Positions 58,664 through 64,000 of a stretch of DNA of 64,000 nt are shown here, piece by piece. The translations under genes were made by a program, and so were the position numbers. The stretch is taken from positions 310,001 to 374,000 of the forward strand of contig NC_009668.1 in the NCBI RefSeq assembly GCF_000017405.1. The letters are read 5' to 3'. The notes under the pieces are model-generated. The model saw only the letters and a program-made list of their open reading frames with translations, searched no databases and was not told where the DNA came from. The number at the start of each line of letters is the position of its first letter. Positions within the stretch are counted from its first letter, which is position 1. This stretch comes from Brucella anthropi ATCC 49188 (GTDB lineage Bacteria; Pseudomonadota; Alphaproteobacteria; Rhizobiales; Rhizobiaceae).

Positions 58664-60226
58664 ATGAGCACCACGGCACATCCCGACACAATCCTAATCA
58701 TCGACTTTGGCAGCCAGGTTACGCAGCTGATTGCGCGTCGCGTGCGCGAAGCCAACGTCTATTGTGAAATCGTCCCTTTCCAGTCTGCGGAAGAGGCTTT
58801 CAAGCGGCTGAAGCCGAAAGGTGTTATCCTTTCAGGCAGCCCCCATTCGACGACTGATATTGGGGCGCCGCGAGCGCCGCAGGCCGTTTTCGAGGAAGGC
58901 ATTCCCGTTCTCGGCATCTGCTACGGCGAACAAACGATGTGCGCCCAATTGGGTGGTAAGGTCGAAAGTGGCCATGATCGCGAATTCGGTCGTGCTTTCC
59001 TGGATGTGCAGGAAGATAGCCCACTCTTCGAAGGCATCTGGGCCAAGGGCACCCGTCATCAGGTCTGGATGAGCCATGGTGACCGTGTTACGTCGCTGCC
59101 CGATGGTTTTACCATTATAGGCACTTCGCCAAACGCACCTTTTGCGGCTATCGCTGACGAGAAGCGCAAATATTACGGCGTGCAGTTCCACCCGGAAGTC
59201 GTGCATACACCGGACGGTGCAAAACTTCTTCAGAACTTCGTTCATCGTATCGTCGGTGTGAAGCCGGGCTGGACCATGGGCGCCTATCGCGAACAGGCAG
59301 TCGAGGCGATCCGGAAGCAGGTTGGTAGCGGCAAGGTGATCTGTGCGCTTTCCGGCGGTGTGGATTCTTCTGTTGCAGCACTCCTGGCGCATGAAGCCAT
59401 CGGCGATCAGCTGACCTGTATTCTGGTTGATCACGGGCTGATGCGTAAAAACGAAGCTAACCAAGTCGTTGAAATGTTCCGCGAACATTACAACCTGCCG
59501 CTCATTCTCGTTGATGCTGCTGATCGTTTCATCGGTGAGCTGGAAGGCGAAACCGATCCTGAAAAGAAGCGCAAGACGATTGGCCGTCTCTTCATCGAAG
59601 TGTTCGAGGAAGAAGCAAAGAAGCTCGGCGGTGCGGATTTCCTCGTGCAGGGCACGCTCTATCCGGACGTTATCGAAAGCGTTTCGTTTACCGGCGGTCC
59701 TTCTGTCACGATCAAGTCGCACCACAATGTAGGTGGTCTGCCGGAGCGCATGAAGATGCAGCTCGTCGAACCACTGCGGGAACTGTTCAAGGACGAGGTA
59801 CGCTTGCTCGGCAAGGAACTCGGCCTGCCGGATAGCTTCATCGGCCGCCATCCGTTCCCGGGACCGGGTCTCGCTATCCGCTGCCCGGGCGGTATTACGC
59901 GCGAGAAACTCGAGATTCTGCGCGAAGCCGACGCGATCTATCTGGATGAAATCCGCAAGGCTGGTCTCTATGATGCCATCTGGCAGGCTTTCGCCGTTCT
60001 GTTGCCGGTTCAGACCGTGGGCGTGATGGGCGATGGCCGTACCTACGAATTCGTCTGCGCACTGCGCGCCGTGACGTCTGTGGACGGCATGACCGCCGAT
60101 TTTTACCATTATGACATGAACTTTCTTGGCAATGCGGCAACTCGCATCATCAACGAGGTACGCGGCATCAATCGTGTTGTTTATGACGTGACCTCAAAGC
60201 CGCCCGGCACGATCGAGTGGGAATGA
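58664..60226 (+). CDS. guaA: GMP synthase (glutamine-hydrolysing)
   Basis: 520 residues from the ATG at 58664; an ATG at 58655 would add three. The amidotransferase part has Cys86 in GICYGEQ and the His/Glu of QFHPE; the synthetase part has the PP-loop SGGVDSS (230-236) and the dimerisation domain to the end PPGTIEWE. It converts XMP to GMP using glutamine and ATP. With guaB it completes GMP synthesis. It is followed by a terminator. Confidence 0.96.
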   Translation: MSTTAHPDTILIIDFGSQVTQLIARRVREANVYCEIVPFQSAEEAFKRLKPKGVILSGSPHSTTDIGAPRAPQAVFEEGIPVLGICYGEQTMCAQLGGKVESGHDREFGRAFLDVQEDSPLFEGIWAKGTRHQVWMSHGDRVTSLPDGFTIIGTSPNAPFAAIADEKRKYYGVQFHPEVVHTPDGAKLLQNFVHRIVGVKPGWTMGAYREQAVEAIRKQVGSGKVICALSGGVDSSVAALLAHEAIGDQLTCILVDHGLMRKNEANQVVEMFREHYNLPLILVDAADRFIGELEGETDPEKKRKTIGRLFIEVFEEEAKKLGGADFLVQGTLYPDVIESVSFTGGPSVTIKSHHNVGGLPERMKMQLVEPLRELFKDEVRLLGKELGLPDSFIGRHPFPGPGLAIRCPGGITREKLEILREADAIYLDEIRKAGLYDAIWQAFAVLLPVQTVGVMGDGRTYEFVCALRAVTSVDGMTADFYHYDMNFLGNAATRIINEVRGINRVVYDVTSKPPGTIEWE

Positions 60227-60239
60227 TTTGGGTTCGCCT

Positions 60240-60256
60240 ATCACACCAAATGTGAT
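60240..60256. repeat. small inverted repeat after guaA
   Basis: ATCACA-ccaaa-TGTGAT. A 6-bp perfect palindrome in the guaA-apionate gene gap; possibly a regulator site, since no gene start is near on the plus strand. Confidence 0.3.
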
Positions 60257-60283
60257 TTAAATCGCCGAAAACCCTTTGGATTT

Positions 60284-60321
60284 ATGCCCGTCAGTTCTTG
60301 CTGGCGGGCATATCATTTTTA
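60284..60321 (+). terminator. guaA terminator
   Basis: ATGCCCGTCAG (60284-60294) pairs with CTGGCGGGCAT (60301-60311) with one G-T pair, then ATCATTTTTA. Confidence 0.78.
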
Positions 60322-60371
60322 TAGCTCAGCATTGGCCGCTCCCGATCAAAACAACAACGACGCGATTAAAA

Positions 60372-62201
60372 CTATGAGCGTTTCAAGTTCTGGACCGCGT
60401 AGGGATCGAGAGTAATCTTGGCGAATTGAGCGATGCTGACAGTCTGAGGCTGTGACGTGATGTTTACCAGCCAGAATTCGTGCTCTGTTGCAAAGGCCAG
60501 AACGTGATCAGGCCGCGACGAAATAAGCTGCCACCAATCCTTTCCTGCAAGTCCGGACAATGTTTTTATCGTGGTGAAGAGTGGACGTTTCCCACCTGCG
60601 AGTGTTGGTTCGCCTTCACCTGCAGTAAGTCCGAAAGGTCCGGTGAGGGCTGAAAGTGTAAGGCTGTCGAGACCAGCATTCAGCACCGATATGGCATAGG
60701 CCAATGCGAAGCTTTCCGCGAATTTTCCATTATGGCGCGGATCGCGATTGGCCATCGCAATGCGCTTGCCATTCGGGTTTTCCATCGTTCTGCTGCCATA
60801 AGGATTCTGGCGCATGGGGATGGTAGACGGCCCGATGCGATAGGGCTTGTCGCCATAGACTGCTCGCACCGAACGGGTAATGAAAGGCAGCGCCTCCAGT
60901 GTTTGCATGACGCTTAGATCATCGGCGGCATGAACAATCGGATTGGTGCAATGGGTGACGAAATCAACAAGCTCGCCTGGAACGCACTTGCGATTAAGCT
61001 CGGTGAAATAGCTCAGCATTCCGCCACCAAGCCGCGCATTCGGGAAGGCTGCTCTTGCTGCCGCATAGACATCTTCGAGCGGGGGGCAGGTTGGCCATTC
61101 GCTGCCGGGTGGTGTCGACTGCCGATCTATAGCCGGTGAAACAATGACCGCATCTGGGTTAAAGCCAGCCGCTTTCATGTCAGAAGCGATTGCTGTCGTC
61201 TCTTCGATGAGCGATTTCTCGCAAGGTAATGCAATTTCGAGCGAAACGCGCGCGCTATGCTTCGCAGCCAAGGTCGCGAAATCAGCAAAAGCTGATCCGT
61301 TATGACCTGCCATTGGATCGTATTGAAATAACAAATCCTGCGGGTCAATTTCCTGCAACAGATCAATTGCAGCAAGGCTTGCCTTGGCTTCTTCCGGTGT
61401 GATGATGATGCCGATATTTGGCAATTTGCCACTTGTGTTGCCGAGCGTAATGCTCACCGGCTCCGCATTCATGCCCGCTTGTAATGCTGCTTTGCGTGTG
61501 TCGGAAATGTTGAGCACGATGCGCTGATGCTGAGGTTTGGAGGCTTCGATCTGGTAAGGCCATGGCAAGGCCAGCGGACGTACATAGGTCTTGTAAGATG
61601 CATCGGACCAGTTGCGCTGATCTTCCATCTCAAATGTATCGCCTTCCATGCGGCATTCGGCCGTAACGCCAGGCATGGCCTCATGGGTGATCGCACGCAT
61701 ATCCTTGAAAGGCTGCCATGGCTCAATCAGATAGGGCAGCTGTGTTCTATCGAGCGTGCCATCGACATGCTCGACCCTCACAGGCGAACCGGCAACGCCG
61801 ACGATTGGATGCAGGATGCAGAAGCCGCACCGGTTGGTTTCAAAGCCTGTCGCAGTATTCGCTACGGCGTCGAAAGTGAGCGTACCGCCACTCTTTGCCT
61901 GAATGCAGACATCAATGGTGAGTTTGGTCGCATCCGGGCCTTCGCAACGTGCCTGATAGGTGACGATGAAACCGCTGTCGCTTTGCTCGACGTTCAGATC
62001 ATGGATTTGCGGATTATAGGTCCCCCAGTCGCGATCCCGCACCAGATAGGAGACGGCACGCAGAACTTCGACACCGTCGTAAGTGATGGTGCGAAGATTG
62101 CCGTCGTTCAAATCCAGGCTAAGCAAGCCCGCTTTCAGATGCGTCGGCTTAGCTTCGGTTTCACGCGTTCCATAGAGCAGGAAAGGATCGACGTTGCTCA
62201 T
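60372..62201 (-). CDS. apnL: probable D-apionate lactonase
   Basis: 609 residues. The start MSNVDPFLLYGTRETEAKP and the GLLSLDLNDGNLRTITYDG strand open a beta-rich N-terminal half; the C-terminal half looks like a barrel (IGIIITPEEAKASLAAIDLLQEIDPQDL, later LSALTGPFGLTAGEGE). I see no classical hydrolase motif. The combination with a Gfo/Idh/MocA dehydrogenase and an RbsC-type permease matches published D-apiose catabolic loci, in which a large lactonase follows apiose dehydrogenase. The assignment is by context and recollection of length. The start overlaps the dehydrogenase stop (ATGA). Confidence 0.6.
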   Translation of the reverse strand: MSNVDPFLLYGTRETEAKPTHLKAGLLSLDLNDGNLRTITYDGVEVLRAVSYLVRDRDWGTYNPQIHDLNVEQSDSGFIVTYQARCEGPDATKLTIDVCIQAKSGGTLTFDAVANTATGFETNRCGFCILHPIVGVAGSPVRVEHVDGTLDRTQLPYLIEPWQPFKDMRAITHEAMPGVTAECRMEGDTFEMEDQRNWSDASYKTYVRPLALPWPYQIEASKPQHQRIVLNISDTRKAALQAGMNAEPVSITLGNTSGKLPNIGIIITPEEAKASLAAIDLLQEIDPQDLLFQYDPMAGHNGSAFADFATLAAKHSARVSLEIALPCEKSLIEETTAIASDMKAAGFNPDAVIVSPAIDRQSTPPGSEWPTCPPLEDVYAAARAAFPNARLGGGMLSYFTELNRKCVPGELVDFVTHCTNPIVHAADDLSVMQTLEALPFITRSVRAVYGDKPYRIGPSTIPMRQNPYGSRTMENPNGKRIAMANRDPRHNGKFAESFALAYAISVLNAGLDSLTLSALTGPFGLTAGEGEPTLAGGKRPLFTTIKTLSGLAGKDWWQLISSRPDHVLAFATEHEFWLVNITSQPQTVSIAQFAKITLDPYAVQNLKRS

Positions 62202-63232
62202 TTGAGCAACGCCGTAATGTCGACGCGGTTGCCGCTTGCGGCACTGTCATAGGCGGCTTCGACAAGCGCGAAAGTCTTGAGATTATCCGCACCCGATGTC
62301 GAGGTTTCTTCGCGAGTTTCCAGCTTGTCCACCCAATGCTGCTGAATGGCAAAAACGCTTTCCTGAATATTGTGCCATGGACGTGAGGCCCACGAGAGCA
62401 GTTTTGGCGAAACGTCGGAAACCGTGGTGCCGTTCGGCGTAATCACTTCAAGGCGATAACCCTGATAAAGCCGGATCGAACCTTCGGTGCCATCAATTTC
62501 AATGAGTGTTTCCGGGAAAGGATCGGTTTCGAGCTTGGTGGCATAGCTTACGTCAACTATGGAAGTAGCACCATTTTCATGGTCCATGAGGATGGTTGCA
62601 ACATCTTCACCCTTGATCTTAGGGTTCACACGCTTGGTGCGTGCGACAAGGCTCGTAACGTCGCCCAAGATAAAGCGCGCAATATCAAGCGTGTGGATCC
62701 CGAGGTCTTCGATGATGAAGCGTTCGCCTTCTGCAAGATATGGCTGCCCGGAAAACACGTCGAAGCCCGAGCGGAAGGAGAAACGTCCCCAGAACGGCGT
62801 GCCGATGACGCCACTGTCGAGTGCCTTGTGCACTGCCTGAATAGGCGTCTGCCAGCGGAAGTTTTCATGGACCATGAGCGGAATACCTGCTTCATCGCAG
62901 ACCTTCACCATGGCCTTTGCATCATCAAGCGTTTTGGCAAAAGGCTTCTGGCAGATTGCTGGCACCTTGTGGGCAGCAGCAAGTTCCACCAGAGCACGAT
63001 GGCTTGAAACTGTGGTGGCGATATCGACAAAGTCGATGCCGCCATCTGCAAACAGCGCTTGCGCATCCGTGTAGTGGCGTTCGATGTCAAACTGGTCGCC
63101 GACAATCTTCAACCGCTCAGGATCGCGGTCGCAGATTGCCACGATTTTGGCACCTGAAACGTCATTCCATGCGTGCATCTGGTTGATTGCGAAGAAACCG
63201 CAGCCGATCAGAGCGCCATTCAATTCCGCCAT
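62198..63232 (-). CDS. apsD: Gfo/Idh/MocA-family sugar dehydrogenase, probable D-apiose dehydrogenase
   Basis: 344 residues. The Rossmann motif GCGFFAINQMHAW (10-22) binds NAD(P), Lys96 is in the conserved QKPFAK, and Asp176 and His180 in IEDLGIHTLD complete the usual catalytic residues. It oxidises a sugar at C1, giving a lactone. The adjacent 609-residue protein and the ABC permease point to D-apiose. Other Gfo/Idh substrates, such as inositol, are alternatives. It is 11 bp after the permease gene and overlaps the lactonase gene. Confidence 0.65.
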   Translation of the reverse strand: MAELNGALIGCGFFAINQMHAWNDVSGAKIVAICDRDPERLKIVGDQFDIERHYTDAQALFADGGIDFVDIATTVSSHRALVELAAAHKVPAICQKPFAKTLDDAKAMVKVCDEAGIPLMVHENFRWQTPIQAVHKALDSGVIGTPFWGRFSFRSGFDVFSGQPYLAEGERFIIEDLGIHTLDIARFILGDVTSLVARTKRVNPKIKGEDVATILMDHENGATSIVDVSYATKLETDPFPETLIEIDGTEGSIRLYQGYRLEVITPNGTTVSDVSPKLLSWASRPWHNIQESVFAIQQHWVDKLETREETSTSGADNLKTFALVEAAYDSAASGNRVDITALLK

Positions 63233-63243
63233 TTACTGAGCCT

Positions 63244-64000
63244 TTATCCTGCTTTTGCCATTTGCATAAGTGTAACGCGCTGCTGGAGGCGGCGCTGTGC
63301 CTGATCAACCACCACGGCAATGATGATGACAAGGCCCTTGATGACCATCTGCCAGAAGGACGATACGCCCATCATAACCAGACCGTCGGAGAGAATACCG
63401 ATGACGAATGCCCCGATGATTGTACCGCCAATGGTGCCGCGTCCGCCTGACATCGAAGTGCCGCCGAGAACGGCTGCTGCGATGGCGTTCAGCTCGAACG
63501 AGTTGCCGGTTGCTGGATGCGAAGACATCAGTTCAGACGAGATGATAAGCCCGGCAATTGCGGCACAGAAGCCCGAAAACATGTAAACGAACATCTTTAC
63601 GCGGTCGACGCGGATACCCGACATGCGTGCCGCACGCTCATTGCCGCCGACTGCGAAAATCTGGCGACCAAGCGGTGTGTATCGCGCGATATAGGCTGCG
63701 GCCAATGCAACGACGATCAGAATCCAGATCGATACCGGAAGACCGAGAATGCTGCCCGATCCGAGAAATGCGAAGCCGGTTGTGCCCAGGTCTTCACGGC
63801 CCACGAGGTTCGGGAAGGTTTGGCCGTCCGAGGACAGAAGAGCCAGACCGCGCGCCACATAAAGCGTGCCGAGTGTCGCGATGAAGGGCGCAACATTCAG
63901 TTTGGTTATCAATAGCCCGTTTATGAAGCCGACTGCGACACCAACGGCCAATGTGATCAGCGAGATTTCGATGATGTTGAAATAGATCGTATAGCCGATG
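63244..64000 (-). CDS. RbsC-type sugar ABC transporter permease, N-terminus beyond the window
   Basis: The minus-strand frame is open to the window edge, so the gene starts outside; at least 252 residues are seen. The sequence is hydrophobic throughout, with TLGTLYVARGLALL, the GGNERAARMSGI(R)VDRVK EAA-like loop, and ALGGTSMSGGRGT-type AVLGGTSMSGGRGTIGGT that marks ribose/sugar (CUT2) permeases. It carries a monosaccharide across the inner membrane with a binding protein and an RbsA-type ATPase not in view. It probably feeds the downstream dehydrogenase. Confidence 0.85.
   Translation of the reverse strand, partial: IGYTIYFNIIEISLITLAVGVAVGFINGLLITKLNVAPFIATLGTLYVARGLALLSSDGQTFPNLVGREDLGTTGFAFLGSGSILGLPVSIWILIVVALAAAYIARYTPLGRQIFAVGGNERAARMSGIRVDRVKMFVYMFSGFCAAIAGLIISSELMSSHPATGNSFELNAIAAAVLGGTSMSGGRGTIGGTIIGAFVIGILSDGLVMMGVSSFWQMVIKGLVIIIAVVVDQAQRRLQQRVTLMQMAKAG

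Overview
The window looks like a chromosomal segment of an alphaproteobacterium of the Rhizobiales, most likely family Brucellaceae (Ochrobactrum/Brucella). Reasons: the short-form HisG with HisZ next to HisS, GroES/GroEL under a CIRCE element, DUF4170 and DUF2093 proteins, an endonuclease-type MutL, a clustered lysophospholipid acyltransferase-WaaA-LpxK set, and protein sequences that read as Brucellaceae. Hand counts on a few lines give roughly 53-60% GC. I see no rRNA, tRNA, transposase, phage gene or CRISPR array. Most of the window is housekeeping DNA; the accessory part is the last 4 kb.

Layout: 1-4.5 kb holds the end of an efflux fusion protein, a class I glutamine amidotransferase, a small membrane protein, a GntR regulator coupled to a PPP-type phosphatase, and a LysR regulator divergent from glcDEF. 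4.6-8.7 kb is the glycolate oxidase operon glcD-glcE-glcF, preceded by a strong palindrome. 8.7-12.2 kb has an aldo/keto reductase, an L,D-transpeptidase, Tag glycosylase and a LysE exporter. 12.3-15.8 kb is hisS-hisZ-hisG; hisS carries an internal stretch of about 300 bp with clearly different codon use. 15.8-19.8 kb has GFA, DoxX, fumC, a small acidic protein, and a divergent flavin reductase/HxlR pair. 19.8-22.4 kb is groES-groEL, with an echo of the groEL 3' end downstream. 22.4-32.4 kb has a TadG-like von Willebrand protein, a HAD phosphatase, ribF, mipA, ileS, a lipoprotein and cytochrome b561. 32.4-39.2 kb holds tadA, an RluB-type pseudouridine synthase with a very long Arg/Gly tail, rsmD, two M16 peptidases and a patatin. 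39.2-49 kb holds a Kef antiporter, PmbA, CysQ-like, DUF4170, acyltransferase, waaA, lpxK, DUF2093 and mutL. 49.1-60.2 kb has a P1 peptidase, a ClC channel, guaB, divergent oxyR/katA, an RsmB-like methyltransferase, a thioesterase, MTA/SAH nucleosidase and guaA. 60.3-64 kb is a minus-strand sugar operon (RbsC-type permease, Gfo/Idh/MocA dehydrogenase, 609-residue protein) that I read as D-apiose uptake and oxidation.

No wholly new system stands out. The best leads are the mosaic segment in hisS, the duplicated palindromic groEL tail, the GTGGT/ACCAC operators before glcD, the apparent apiose operon, and the structured leader before ileS. Functions are inferred from sequence motifs and recollection of families; no database search was run.
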